Notes: generated from the letters alone by a model not told the origin. 64,000 bases of DNA from Sphingomonas sp. TREG-RG-20F-R18-01 (GCF_022662475.1 NZ_JAKNQQ010000001.1:248001-312000), one strand, 5' to 3'; positions 8,422 to 17,697 are shown, counted from the stretch's first letter. Translations and numbers: made by a program.

Positions 8422-10350
8422 ATGAAGATGACAGGAATGATGCGACGCCTGGTGGCGACGGCGATGGTCTGTGCGGCGCCTGCGATCGCCCAGGAAGGCG
8501 CCCCGCAACCGCAGCCCTTGCCCCTTGCGACCGCCAAGAACAGCCCGTTGCTGGTTTCCGCCGACCTGCGCGACGGGATGGACCTGTCGGGACCGTGGCA
8601 TTATTCGATCGATCCGTTTCGATCGGGTCTCGCCGGATTTCATGGCGAGGTTCCCGGCGTGTCGCAGCAACGCTATCTCGACCTGGACGTCAGCAAGGCA
8701 ATGCGGGACGACAATCGCGCGCTGTTCGAGTTCGATCTCAGCCACTCGCCGGTGACGACCCTCCCCTCGTCCTGGCTGACCGAGGCGCCAGAGTTGCGTC
8801 ACTATCAGGGGCTGATGTGGTATCAACGCACCTTCCCCGCGCCCGCCGGGCGGACGGGCCGCTATTTCCTTCGCTTTGGCGCGGCGAATTATGCCACCGT
8901 CGTCTATCTCAACGGCAAGCCCATCGGCCGGCATGCGGGCGGGTTCACGCCCTTCGCGTTCGAGGTAACCGGCCAGCTGCGCGACGGCAGCAACCAGATC
9001 ACCATCGGGGTCGATTCCCAGGCCAGCGAAGCGACCGTGCCGCCCCCCGTCACCGACTGGGAAAATTACGGCGGCGTGACGCGCGGCATACGCCTGATCG
9101 CCACGCCCGGTACCTATGTCGACGACGCGTGGGTACACCTGACCCGCGACGGCAGGATGGCCGTGCAGGCGCATCTCGACGGACCCCGGGCCGCCAACGC
9201 GGCGGTCCATTTCCGTATCGCTGCGCTCGGCCTCGACGTGGCGGGCACTACCGACGCCATGGGCGATTGGCGGGCAACCGTCGCCGCGCCGCGGGCGCTG
9301 GTCCGCTGGTCGCCGGAACACCCGAAGCTGTACGACGTGACGATCGCCGCAGGATCCGACACGTGGCGCGACCGTATCGGGTTCCGCACGATCGCCGTGC
9401 GCGGGGCGGACATCCTGCTGAACGGTAAACCGATCTTCCTGCGCGGCATTTCCCTGCACGAAGAGGAACTGGGGACCGATCCGACCCGCGCGATGACACC
9501 GGCGGCGGCCCGCGCTTTGCTGAGCGAGGTCAAGGACGGGCTGCACGGCAATTATGTCCGGCTCGCGCATTACCCGCATTCCGAGGTGATGACCCGCATG
9601 GCGGACGAGATGGGCCTGATCGTGTGGAGCGAGGTGCCGGTCTATTGGCTGGTCGCCTGGTCCAACGCCGATACGCTGGCCACCGCGCGCAACATGGTCG
9701 CAGAAAACATCCTGCGCGACCGCAATCGCGCATCGATCGGCATCTGGAGCGTGGCGAACGAGACGCCGGTGACCGACGCCCGCAACGCCTTCCTCCGCAC
9801 GCTCGTGCAGGATGTCCGCGGCCTCGACGATACCCGCCTGGTCAGCGCGGCGTTGCTGGTCGAGCGGTCGCAAGGCCCGGGGGCGCCGGTGATGACCATG
9901 GCGGATCCGCTCGCCGATGCGCTCGATGTGCTGGCGATCAATACCTACAACGGCTGGTATTCGCCCGATCGGCTGGCGGACGTGCCGGGCATCGTCTGGC
10001 GGGTCCCGGCCGGCAAGCCCCTAGTGTTTTCCGAATTCGGCGCAGACGCGCGCGCCGGCTTCCATGACATCGGCCCGGCGCCGCAGAAGTTTTCGGAGGA
10101 ATATCAGGCCGACTATTACCGCGCCACGCTGAAGATGGCGGATGGCGTAAAGACGCTGCGCGGCATGTCGCCCTGGATCCTGAAGGACTTTCGCTCGCCG
10201 CGCCGGCAGAACCCCGATTTCCAGCAAGGCTGGAACCGCAAGGGCCTGATCGCCGAGACGGGGCAGCGCAAGCAGGCGTTCGGGGTTCTGGCGGGCTATT
10301 ACGCCGACAGAAGCGAAGGTTCCGAGGACGCCACGCAGCATCGACGGTAA
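8422..10350 (+). CDS. Secreted glycoside hydrolase family 2 (beta-glucuronidase-like)
   Basis: The 642-residue protein has a signal peptide (cleavage after about AIAQ), an N-terminal sugar-binding jelly roll (FAVEV-like region about 150-200), an immunoglobulin-like middle domain and a C-terminal TIM barrel. The family 2 catalytic pair is visible: acid/base Glu447 in WSVANE and nucleophile Glu538 in FSEFGA. The architecture fits beta-glucuronidase or beta-galactosidase more than mannosidase. It is probably periplasmic or exported and works with the TonB receptor and hydrolase upstream on a glycoside or glucuronide. The exact sugar cannot be assigned from sequence. Confidence 0.88.
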   Translation: MKMTGMMRRLVATAMVCAAPAIAQEGAPQPQPLPLATAKNSPLLVSADLRDGMDLSGPWHYSIDPFRSGLAGFHGEVPGVSQQRYLDLDVSKAMRDDNRALFEFDLSHSPVTTLPSSWLTEAPELRHYQGLMWYQRTFPAPAGRTGRYFLRFGAANYATVVYLNGKPIGRHAGGFTPFAFEVTGQLRDGSNQITIGVDSQASEATVPPPVTDWENYGGVTRGIRLIATPGTYVDDAWVHLTRDGRMAVQAHLDGPRAANAAVHFRIAALGLDVAGTTDAMGDWRATVAAPRALVRWSPEHPKLYDVTIAAGSDTWRDRIGFRTIAVRGADILLNGKPIFLRGISLHEEELGTDPTRAMTPAAARALLSEVKDGLHGNYVRLAHYPHSEVMTRMADEMGLIVWSEVPVYWLVAWSNADTLATARNMVAENILRDRNRASIGIWSVANETPVTDARNAFLRTLVQDVRGLDDTRLVSAALLVERSQGPGAPVMTMADPLADALDVLAINTYNGWYSPDRLADVPGIVWRVPAGKPLVFSEFGADARAGFHDIGPAPQKFSEEYQADYYRATLKMADGVKTLRGMSPWILKDFRSPRRQNPDFQQGWNRKGLIAETGQRKQAFGVLAGYYADRSEGSEDATQHRR

Positions 10351-10410
10351 CGATTCCAGTCCGGTCGCGCACCGGCGGACGCGCTTCCCGGCTTTCGCGA
10401 TACGGACGCT

Positions 10411-10436
10411 GGACCCTTTTCCACCGGCACGTCGTT
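10411..10436 (+). promoter_or_regulatory. Candidate EcfG-type general stress promoter of dps
   Basis: GGACC at 10411-10415 and CGTT at 10433-10436 are separated by 17 bases. Alphaproteobacterial EcfG promoters follow GGAAC-N16/17-CGTT, so this matches with one mismatch and correct spacing, 38 bp before the Dps start. Dps-type genes are commonly in the EcfG regulon of sphingomonads. A short motif like this can occur by chance. Confidence 0.4.
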
Positions 10437-10473
10437 TGAGCGCTACCGAACCTTCAGCGAAACAGGACAAACC

Positions 10474-11076
10474 ATGGCCCGCAAGACCCCGAAATCCGCC
10501 GCCGCCCCGCAAACGGCGGAAGCGCAGCCGCAGTACAAGGTCGAATATCGCGAGATCCAGCCGTACGAGACGCTCAAGGAGCTGCCGCTCGCCCTGGAAG
10601 CAAATGCCCGCGCGCAGAGCGTCGCCACGCTCAACCAGGTGCTGGCCGATACGATGACGCTGCGTGACCTGTACAAGAAGCACCACTGGCAGATGTCGGG
10701 CGTGACCTTCTATCAGCTCCACCTGCTGCTCGATAAGCATTACGAGGAGCAGGCAAATCTGGTCGACATGATCGCCGAGCGGATCATGGCGCTGGGCGGC
10801 ATCAGCATCGCCATGGCGCCCGACGTCGCCGAGATGACGCGCATTCCTCGTCCGCCCAGGGGTCGCGAGGACGTGCCGACCCAGCTTGCGCGCCTGCTGG
10901 AAGCGCATGAGATCATCCTGCGCCAGGCCCGCGAAGGTGCCGAAGCGGCGGACGAAGCCGGCGACGACGGCACGAACGACTTGCTCGTCAGCAACATCAT
11001 CCGCACGCACGAGCCGCAAGTGTGGTTCCTGGCCGAGCATCTGGCCGAGACCGCGATCGTTCGCTCGAACGTCTGA
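10474..11076 (+). CDS. dps: Dps-family DNA-binding ferritin-like protein
   Basis: This 200-residue protein has a lysine- and alanine-rich N-terminal tail (residues 1-20) and a four-helix ferritin-like domain. Dps ferroxidase ligands are recognisable around KKHHWQM (68-74), the LHLLLDKHYEEQ segment (82-93) and the following VDMIAERI. Dps proteins form dodecamers that bind DNA and oxidise Fe(II) with peroxide. It is longer than typical Dps (about 160-180) because of the N-terminal extension. AGGACA precedes the ATG by a short spacer. It is monocistronic, with an EcfG-like promoter upstream and a GC palindrome after the stop. Confidence 0.88.
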   Translation: MARKTPKSAAAPQTAEAQPQYKVEYREIQPYETLKELPLALEANARAQSVATLNQVLADTMTLRDLYKKHHWQMSGVTFYQLHLLLDKHYEEQANLVDMIAERIMALGGISIAMAPDVAEMTRIPRPPRGREDVPTQLARLLEAHEIILRQAREGAEAADEAGDDGTNDLLVSNIIRTHEPQVWFLAEHLAETAIVRSNV

Positions 11077-11083
11077 ACGAAGC

Positions 11084-11103
11084 GCGCCGCCCGCGGGCGG
11101 CGC
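11084..11103. terminator. GC-rich perfect palindrome between convergent dps and SDR genes
   Basis: A 20-bp perfect inverted repeat (GCGCCGCCCG and its complement) lies 7 bp after the dps stop and 45 bp before the end of the convergent SDR gene. It could form a strong hairpin for both transcripts. There is no T-run, so it is only terminator-like. Confidence 0.4.
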
Positions 11104-11147
11104 AGCCGACCGGGGAGCGCTGACGCCAGCGCTACCCGGTCCGGCGA

Positions 11148-11951
11148 TCACACCGCCATCGTCATCACCGACCCCGAATCGACGCGCAGCCCTGCGCCGT
11201 TGATGAAGCTTGCCTGCTCCGAACACAGGAACACGATCGCAGCAGCGACTTCTTCCGCCCGCCCGCGACGCTTGAGCGTCATTCCCGGCCGTTCCTCCGC
11301 GAGGAAGCTCTCGATCGCCTCGTCGACACTGGTGCCGTTTTCCTTGGCACGCTTTTCCATCATGGCATCGGTCATCGGCGTCGCGATGAACGCGGGCGAA
11401 ACGCTGTTCACGAGCACGTTGTCGCATCCGTACGCCTTGGACAGGCCCTTTGCGAGATTGAGGATTCCCGCCTTGGACGCGCAATAGGCGAGTTCGTCGA
11501 CGTAGGGCTGTACCGCATCCTCGGACGACAGCAGCACGATCCGGCCCCATCCCTTGGCGCGCATCGCCGGGATCGCCTCGCGGCACATGCGGACGGCACC
11601 CATCAGGTTGATCTCGATCGTCTCCTGCCAGCCGGCATCGTCGACGTCGAGAAAATCACCCGTCGCGCCGGTCACGCCGGCCGAGTTGACGTAAATGTCC
11701 GGCGCGCCGAGCTTTGCGGTCACCTCGGCGAACAGTTTCCGGACATCGTCGAGCTTGGTGACGTCCGCCTCGACCGCGATGACCTCGCCGAGCGATGCCA
11801 GGTCGGCGCGGCTTTGCTCCAGATCGCCGCCCGGCTTGTCGGTCAGCGCCACGCGGACGCCTTCGGCCAGCAGCAGTCGTGCCGTTTCCTTGCCCATGCC
11901 CGAATCCGCACCGCTGATCAGCGCAATCCGTCCCTTGATACCCAAATCCAT
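11148..11951 (-). CDS. Short-chain dehydrogenase/reductase
   Basis: The 267-residue protein is a classical SDR. It has the NAD(P)-binding SGADSGMG motif (residues 13-20), the structural NSAG (89-92), Asn115, catalytic Ser142/143, and Tyr156/Lys160 in YCASK. Acidic Asp38 after strand 2 suggests NAD preference. The ATG at 11951 gives the standard N-terminus; upstream in-frame codons read into the divergent gene's leader. The substrate is unknown. It is divergent from an HSL-type esterase across a 110-bp spacer. Confidence 0.87.
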   Translation of the reverse strand: MDLGIKGRIALISGADSGMGKETARLLLAEGVRVALTDKPGGDLEQSRADLASLGEVIAVEADVTKLDDVRKLFAEVTAKLGAPDIYVNSAGVTGATGDFLDVDDAGWQETIEINLMGAVRMCREAIPAMRAKGWGRIVLLSSEDAVQPYVDELAYCASKAGILNLAKGLSKAYGCDNVLVNSVSPAFIATPMTDAMMEKRAKENGTSVDEAIESFLAEERPGMTLKRRGRAEEVAAAIVFLCSEQASFINGAGLRVDSGSVMTMAV

Positions 11952-12061
11952 GTCGTCGATCCTCGTCAGATGGTCCGACGCAAGAAGCGGTGGCACCCCG
12001 CCCGGGTTCCGCATCCCTCAGCGAGTCCGTGCGTTGCCCGACGGAAAGCAGGAGAAAGACG

Positions 12062-12964
12062 ATGGACGACCAGGCCAGGCAGGTGCTCGACCGGCTCGCC
12101 GCATTGGCACCGGATGGCGACCCGGCGGCGGACGACGCGGCGTGGCTCGCCGCGTTTCGTTACCAGACCGCGTTGCTGCGGGACTTTGGCGGCGTTTCCG
12201 AGCCGCTGCTCTCGGTAGGCCTGCGCAGTCTCGGTGGCGTGGGGGCGCGCATCTTCCGGCCGAGCGACGACGATGACGCAATCCTGTTCCACCTGCATGG
12301 CGGCGGAGGCATCGCAGGCACGCTCGATGGACACGACCCCGCGTTGCGCCTGCTGGCCGCCCGCACAGGCTGGACCGTCGTCGCGCCCGACTATCGGCTT
12401 GCACCCGAACATCGCTTCCCGGCGCAACTGGAGGACAGTTATTCCGCCCTGATCGCGCTGCACGCCGAACGACCGGCACGTCGCATCGTCCTGTCGGGTG
12501 ACAGTATCGGCGCGACGCTCGCGACTGCGCTGGCGATGCTGGTGCGCGACCGTGGCGGTCCGGCGCTGGCGGGGCAGCTGCTGCTCTATCCCAACACCGA
12601 TCTGCGGCGCGGCGCCGACTATCCCTCGCGCCGCAGCGAGGACGGCAATATCATCGGGCTCGAGGATCTCGAGCGGCAAATCGACCTGTACGTGGCGGAC
12701 GACGCCGCCCGGTCAGATGCCCGAGCGTCGCCGCTCCTCTCGGATCAGCTGGACACCCTTCCCCCCACGCTGATCCTTACCTGCGAGCGGGACCCGTTGC
12801 GCGACGAAGGCGAAGCCTATGCCCGTCGCCTGCGCGCAGCGGGGGTGACGGTCGAGCATCACCGGGTTCCCGGGATGATCCATGCGTTCCTGCAAATGGC
12901 CGGCATGGTGTCCGCGACCACACAGTGGCTTGCGGTCGCCAAGCGTTGGCTTGGCGACCGCTGA
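12062..12964 (+). CDS. HSL-type alpha/beta-hydrolase (esterase)
   Basis: This 300-residue cytoplasmic protein has the hormone-sensitive-lipase hallmarks: the HGGGG oxyanion motif (79-83), YRLAPEHRFP (111-120), the nucleophile Ser148 in GDSIGA, Asp244 in CERDPL and His274 in GMIHAF. It should hydrolyse short-chain carboxylic esters; the natural substrate is not evident. The ATG at 12062 follows GCAGGAGAAAGACG, a good ribosome binding site. Its stop is separated by only three bases from the stop of the convergent oxidoreductase, so transcripts from both strands must overlap at their 3' ends. Confidence 0.87.
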   Translation: MDDQARQVLDRLAALAPDGDPAADDAAWLAAFRYQTALLRDFGGVSEPLLSVGLRSLGGVGARIFRPSDDDDAILFHLHGGGGIAGTLDGHDPALRLLAARTGWTVVAPDYRLAPEHRFPAQLEDSYSALIALHAERPARRIVLSGDSIGATLATALAMLVRDRGGPALAGQLLLYPNTDLRRGADYPSRRSEDGNIIGLEDLERQIDLYVADDAARSDARASPLLSDQLDTLPPTLILTCERDPLRDEGEAYARRLRAAGVTVEHHRVPGMIHAFLQMAGMVSATTQWLAVAKRWLGDR

Positions 12965-12967
12965 GCC

Positions 12968-14095
12968 TTACTGGGTCGGGCTGGACGCGTTCACGTCCTT
13001 GGGGGGCGTAACAGCGCCGAGCGTCTGGACCTGTGCCTTGGTATCGATCCGGCGTAGCCGCTCGAACGGAGCAAGTTCCTCACGCTGACCACTCTTCAGG
13101 GCGCGGACGATACCCTCGATCACGCGCAGGTCGGCCACGCCTTCCTCGGCATCCGGCTCGGGCTCGCGATCGTTGAGGATGCAATCCGAGAAATAGCGCA
13201 TCTCGCCGCCGAACTGGTCGGTGGTCTTGAACGTCTCCTCCGTCGTCTCGTCGCCGATCCGTCGGGTCTGCGCGATCCCCATGCCAAAGCCGTAAGCCGG
13301 GCTCATATGGATGCTACCCTTGGTGCCGGCGATGATCAGGCTGTCGATGTTGTTGGTGTAATAGGACACCGTGAACTGCGCGAGCCGATCCCCTGGCATC
13401 CGCAGCGTGACCGCGACGGTATCGTCGAAATCGGCACAGCCCGACTGGGCATGGCGCGTCCCGATGGCGGCTTCGACGGCAACCGGCTCGGCCCCGAACA
13501 GGTAGCGGATCGCGTTGATGGGATAGGGTGCCATGTCGAACAGCGGACCGGCCTCGATCCCGCTGGAGGCGCGGTGGTTGGCGGGGTCGACCATCTGCCC
13601 GAAGAAGGAGGTGAAGGCGACCAGGTCTCCCAATTCGCCCGCGCGGATGCGATCGATCGCATCCAGCGTCCCCGGCTCGAAATGCAGGCGATACGCCACC
13701 ATCAGCTTGGCCGACGATGCCGCCGCCGCGGCGCGGATTTTTTCCGACAGCGCGACCGAAATCTCGAGTGGCTTTTCGCTCAGGACATGGATGCCAGCCT
13801 CCAGCGCCGGGATCGCAAACTCGGCGTGGCGCCAGTTGGGCGTGCCGAGATAGACCGCATCGATCGTGCCCGAGGCGAGCAGCGTGTCGAACTGTTCGTA
13901 GGAATAGGTGTCGGTTACCCCGTATAACTCGCCTAGCTTGCGCGCCTTCTCCGGGTCGCCGGTGACGATCGCCACCAGCTCCGAATTGCCGGTATGCTTG
14001 ATGCCTGGCATCATCGCCGACTGGGTGATGTCGCCCGCGCCGACGACGGCGTAGCGGACCTTCTTGGTGAGCCCGAGGGCCGATGCGATGCTCAT
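12968..14095 (-). CDS. Gfo/Idh/MocA-family oxidoreductase
   Basis: The 375-residue protein has an N-terminal Rossmann domain with AVVGAGDI (about 17-24), the EKPLEISV motif carrying the conserved EKP lysine, and a C-terminal alpha/beta domain of the GFO_IDH_MocA_C type. Family members are NAD(P)-dependent sugar or inositol dehydrogenases, including glucose-fructose oxidoreductase relatives. No Tat signal is present, so it is cytoplasmic. The ATG at 14095 was chosen because the conserved domain begins shortly after it; the open frame continues upstream into the divergent spacer. It faces a GH15 glucoamylase across 128 bp, consistent with sugar metabolism. Confidence 0.85.
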   Translation of the reverse strand: MSIASALGLTKKVRYAVVGAGDITQSAMMPGIKHTGNSELVAIVTGDPEKARKLGELYGVTDTYSYEQFDTLLASGTIDAVYLGTPNWRHAEFAIPALEAGIHVLSEKPLEISVALSEKIRAAAAASSAKLMVAYRLHFEPGTLDAIDRIRAGELGDLVAFTSFFGQMVDPANHRASSGIEAGPLFDMAPYPINAIRYLFGAEPVAVEAAIGTRHAQSGCADFDDTVAVTLRMPGDRLAQFTVSYYTNNIDSLIIAGTKGSIHMSPAYGFGMGIAQTRRIGDETTEETFKTTDQFGGEMRYFSDCILNDREPEPDAEEGVADLRVIEGIVRALKSGQREELAPFERLRRIDTKAQVQTLGAVTPPKDVNASSPTQ

Positions 14096-14223
14096 GGTAT
14101 CTCCGGATCGTGAGGTGCGGATGCGCAACGCGCGGGGTTCGCGTGGTTTCCACGGAGATTTGCCCGCATCTGCGAGTTGAGCGATCCGAAGCGCGGCCGG
14201 CATGGGTGCGCAGGAGCCGTATC

Positions 14224-16032
14224 GTGACCGCACTCAACGCCCTTACCGCCGCCCGCGACGATGGCGGCTTCCTTCCGTTGCACGCTTATGGTGCGCTCGG
14301 TGATGGCCGCGCGGTCGTGCTCAGCGGCAGCGACGGGTCGATCGACTGGTGGTGCGTGCCCAACATGGATTCGCCCCCGCTGTTCGACCGTCTGCTCGAT
14401 GCGGACACCGGCGGGCGGTTCGTCCTCGCCCCCGTTGATCCGTTCACGGTGGAACGGCGGTATCTTCCCGACAGCAATGTGCTCGAGACGATCTTCGCGA
14501 CCGAAACCGGCCGCGTTCGGATGGTGGAATCGCTTAACAGCGGATCGGCGGGGCGCCTGCCGTGGGCGGAGCTGGCGCGGCGACTGGAAGGGATCGCGGG
14601 CAGCATGCGCTTCGCGATCGACCTGCGGTTCGGCCGACGCGCGGATACGGTCAGCCCGTATTTCTCTCGCGCCGGGCAGCATCACGTCTTCCACGTCGGC
14701 AGCGTGCTCGGCCTGTTCCTAAAGAGCGACAGCGTGACGATTGACCAGCAGAATGATGGCGGGATCCGTGCCAGCGTCACGCTCGACGCGACGGACCGAG
14801 CGACGATCGCGATCGTCGCCGGCGCCGACGAGCCGCTGGTCGTTCCCGACATCGCCGAGATCGATGCACGGATCGACCTGTCCGACGCGGAATGGCGCAG
14901 CTGGTGCGACCGCATTTCCTATACCGGCGCGCGGCGCGAGCTGGTGCTGCGCCATGCCCTCGCGCTCAAGCTGCTGCTATATTCGCCCACCGGGGCGATC
15001 GTGGCGGCGGCGACGACATCGCTGCCCGAACGCATCGGCGGCGACAAGAACTGGGACTATCGCTACGCCTGGATCCGCGACGCCGGCTATACGATCAAGG
15101 CGTTCCTGCGGATCGGCGCGCAGGCCGAGGCGAAGGCCGGCTTCACCTGGCTGCTCAAGCGCCTCGGCGACGGGTTGCCGCGGGTCTGCTACACGCTTGG
15201 CGGCGACCCGGTCGACGCACCGCGCTCCATCGCGATCGACGGCTACCAGGGGTCGCAGCCGGTACAGGTCGGCAATGCCGCGGGCGCGCAGCATCAGCAC
15301 GGCATCTACGGCGACATCTTCGAAACGGCCGAGCGCTTCATCGCGTGCGGCAACATCCTGGACAGCCGCAGCGCCGAAACCCTGTCGCACCTGGCCGACC
15401 AGTGCGCCGACCGCTGGCGCGAGCCGGACGCGGGCATCTGGGAACTGCCCGACCTGCGCCACTACACCATGTCGAAGATCAGCTGCTGGCAGGCGCTGGC
15501 GCGCGCGGTGGAGCTGGCGGATGGTGGTCACCTGCCGACCACCTGTCGCGACCGCTGGGCCCGCGAGCGCGACCGCATCGAAGCCTGGATCGGCGAACAC
15601 TGCTGGTCGGAAACCCGTGGCACTTATCTATTCTATCCCGGCAGCGACCGGCTCGATGCGTCGCTGGCGCTCGCGGTGCGGTTCCGCTTCGACGGACGCG
15701 ACCGGATGAGGCGCACGCTCGACGCGATCGACTCCGAGCTGGCGGCGGGTGCCTTCCATTATCGCTATTCCGGAGCGGACGCGGAGGAAGGCTGCTTCCT
15801 CGCCTGCACGTTCTGGATGGTCGAGGCCCGCGCCATGCTCGGCGAGCGAGCGCGCGCCGCCGTCCAGTTCGACGCCGCGCTTGCCGGTCTGGAAAGCGGC
15901 GTCGGGATCGCACCCGAGATGGTCGACGCGACGAACGGACAGTGGCTTGGCAACATGCCGCAGGGGCTGACCCATCTCGCGATCCTGCAGACCGCGGCGA
16001 CGCTGGATCTGGGGGCCGATACCCACGCCTGA
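14224..16032 (+). CDS. GH15 glucoamylase / trehalase-like protein
   Basis: This 602-residue protein shows the bacterial GH15 two-domain layout: an N-terminal beta-sandwich starting with the ALGDGRAVVL and GSIDWWCVP signatures, and an (alpha/alpha)6 barrel with GGDKNWDYRYAWIRD near 272-286 and a C-terminal MPQGLTHLA motif. Such enzymes release glucose from alpha-glucans or cleave trehalose. There is no signal peptide, so an intracellular substrate is likely. The start is GTG at 14224 with GGAG seven bases upstream; an earlier in-frame ATG would give 47 non-conserved residues. It converges on the GT4 gene of the following cluster. Confidence 0.88.
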   Translation: MTALNALTAARDDGGFLPLHAYGALGDGRAVVLSGSDGSIDWWCVPNMDSPPLFDRLLDADTGGRFVLAPVDPFTVERRYLPDSNVLETIFATETGRVRMVESLNSGSAGRLPWAELARRLEGIAGSMRFAIDLRFGRRADTVSPYFSRAGQHHVFHVGSVLGLFLKSDSVTIDQQNDGGIRASVTLDATDRATIAIVAGADEPLVVPDIAEIDARIDLSDAEWRSWCDRISYTGARRELVLRHALALKLLLYSPTGAIVAAATTSLPERIGGDKNWDYRYAWIRDAGYTIKAFLRIGAQAEAKAGFTWLLKRLGDGLPRVCYTLGGDPVDAPRSIAIDGYQGSQPVQVGNAAGAQHQHGIYGDIFETAERFIACGNILDSRSAETLSHLADQCADRWREPDAGIWELPDLRHYTMSKISCWQALARAVELADGGHLPTTCRDRWARERDRIEAWIGEHCWSETRGTYLFYPGSDRLDASLALAVRFRFDGRDRMRRTLDAIDSELAAGAFHYRYSGADAEEGCFLACTFWMVEARAMLGERARAAVQFDAALAGLESGVGIAPEMVDATNGQWLGNMPQGLTHLAILQTAATLDLGADTHA

Positions 16033-16035
16033 GGA

Positions 16036-16061
16036 CCGCGGCGTGGGGCTGCCCGCCGCGG
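16036..16061. terminator. Hairpin between convergent GH15 and GT4 genes
   Basis: CCGCGGCG at 16036-16043 and its complement CGCCGCGG at 16054-16061 flank a 10-base loop, filling the 41-bp gap between two convergent stops. It could terminate both transcripts. It lacks a T-tract. Confidence 0.4.
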
Positions 16062-16073
16062 CCCCGACCGACA

Positions 16074-17123
16074 TCAGCGTCGGGCCAGGACGCGCGCGTA
16101 CAGCCGGTGATAGTCCGCCGCCATGCGATCCGCCGAGAAGCGCGTCTGGACATCGGCGCGGCAGGCGGCCCGGTCGATCTGTCCGATCCGGTCGATCGCG
16201 CTGCACGCCTGCTCCGCGGTATTGACGACGAAGCCGGTTTCGCCGTCCCGGACGATGTCCGCCATCGACCCGCGCCGGAAGGCAATGACCGGCGTTCCGC
16301 ACGCCAGCGCCTCGACCACCGACAGACCAAATGGCTCCTCGAAATCGATCAGATGCAACAGCGCCATCGCGGAGCCGAGCGCCGCCAGCCGCGCCTGCCC
16401 GCCGAGTGGCCCGAGGTAACGCACCGTCACCCCGTCGATGTGCGGGCGCACCTGTTCCTCGAAATAGCGCTGATCCTGGACGATCCCCGCGATGTTCAGC
16501 GGAATGTTCGCGGCGCGCGCGACCGCGATGGCGACCGCCGTGCCCTTGTCGGGGTGGATGCGCCCGAAGAACAGCAGTTCGCGCACCGGCGCCGTCCCGA
16601 ACGGGAAGGCGCCGATGTCGATCCCGTGCGGAATCGTCGCGGCATAGCGCAACTGCGGGCTGCGATCGGTCGCGCTGATCGCGACATAGTCCACGTCGTG
16701 CTGATATTCGCGCAACATCGGCAGGATCCGCTCCGACGGCATCCCGTGGACGGTGGTGACGATCGGCGTGCGGATCAGCCGGCTGAACGCCAGCGGAACG
16801 AAATCGGCCTGGTTGTGGATGATGTCGAACGCGGCGGCCCGTTCCATGACATGGGCGACGTGCCGCATCTCCCATACCTTGGCGTCGACCGCGGGATCGT
16901 CATTATATGGCCGCGGTACGACCCCGGCGAGCGTGCCCGACGTCGCGCTGTCGCAGGTGGCGAACAACGTCACGTCGATCCCGCGCGCGACCAGCGCCTC
17001 GGTCAGGACGCTCGTCGCCAATTCCCAGGGACCATAATGATGCGGCGGGGTGCGCCACGCGATCGGCGCCAGCATCGCGACCCGGATCGGCCGCTGCGGG
17101 TCCGGACGTTCAGCGCCGGACAT
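16074..17123 (-). CDS. GT4 family glycosyltransferase
   Basis: The 349-residue protein has a GT-B fold with an N-terminal acceptor domain (VAMLAPIAWRTPPHHYGPWE) and the GT4 nucleotide-sugar motif EEPFGLSVVEALACGTPVIA, with the E-x7-E pair. HGIDIGAFPFG and FFGRIHPDKG lie in the central region. It would transfer a sugar from a nucleotide donor in the cytoplasm. The ATG at 17123 lies 14 bases inside the 3' end of the methyltransferase gene, so translation is coupled. It is the last gene of the five-gene minus-strand cluster starting at 20472. Confidence 0.87.
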   Translation of the reverse strand: MSGAERPDPQRPIRVAMLAPIAWRTPPHHYGPWELATSVLTEALVARGIDVTLFATCDSATSGTLAGVVPRPYNDDPAVDAKVWEMRHVAHVMERAAAFDIIHNQADFVPLAFSRLIRTPIVTTVHGMPSERILPMLREYQHDVDYVAISATDRSPQLRYAATIPHGIDIGAFPFGTAPVRELLFFGRIHPDKGTAVAIAVARAANIPLNIAGIVQDQRYFEEQVRPHIDGVTVRYLGPLGGQARLAALGSAMALLHLIDFEEPFGLSVVEALACGTPVIAFRRGSMADIVRDGETGFVVNTAEQACSAIDRIGQIDRAACRADVQTRFSADRMAADYHRLYARVLARR

Positions 17124-17697
17124 AGGATTGCACCCGCCAGCGGCCCGTGCGGCCGTCGCCCGCCGTGCGCCAGGCCGCACCGGATGCGGCGAGAAAGCGG
17201 CCATGGATCCGCGCCGCATGCTGGACGAAATCGGGATAGTCCACGCGGTGATGCGCAAGGACCAGCCGCCCTCCGGGCCGCAGGCTCGCCACCACGTCGC
17301 GCGCGACCCGCGCCATGTCGCGCGGCGACAGGTAATATAGCACTTCGGCAATCACCACGGCATCATACCGCCCGCCCGGGAAACCGCCGGGCAGAACGAG
17401 CTGTCGCACCCGCACATGCCGCCGCCCGGGCACTGCCGCACGGATGGCGCGGTTTACGAGGTCGACACCGCTCTGCGTCCCCTCGGTCGCATCGAGCCGC
17501 AACGCGCGACGTGCGAGCGCAACGCTGTTCGATCCGTTGCCCGCCGCGAGTTCGAGCACGCGACCGATCGGCCCCGGCCCGAGCCCGTGCAGGATCGCGC
17601 CGCGCTTGTGCGCCTCGTCACGATCGGTGAAGGTGCTCCAGGGGTCCGCATGATCGGCAAATTTTCGTTCAAACCCGGCAAGATCGATCGGCTTCAA
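17110..17697 (-). CDS. NodS-like class I SAM-dependent methyltransferase
   Basis: The 195-residue protein opens with ADHADPW, a feature shared with NodS-type N-methyltransferases, followed by the SAM motif VLELAAGNGSNS (about 47-58) and EVLYYLSPRDM. NodS methylates the free amine of a deacetylated chitooligosaccharide; here a deacetylase gene lies directly upstream, so methylation of an amino sugar is plausible but inferred. The start is TTG at 17697: GGGAGG lies seven bases upstream and TTGA overlaps the PIG-L stop. An upstream in-frame ATG is buried in the PIG-L gene and was rejected. Confidence 0.78.
   Translation of the reverse strand: MKPIDLAGFERKFADHADPWSTFTDRDEAHKRGAILHGLGPGPIGRVLELAAGNGSNSVALARRALRLDATEGTQSGVDLVNRAIRAAVPGRRHVRVRQLVLPGGFPGGRYDAVVIAEVLYYLSPRDMARVARDVVASLRPGGRLVLAHHRVDYPDFVQHAARIHGRFLAASGAAWRTAGDGRTGRWRVQSYVRR

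Noticed and set aside
7402..9873. 823-residue antisense frame over the hydrolase and GH2 genes
   Set aside because: The composition is that of a shadow of two real genes, rich in Arg and His, with no start or domain.
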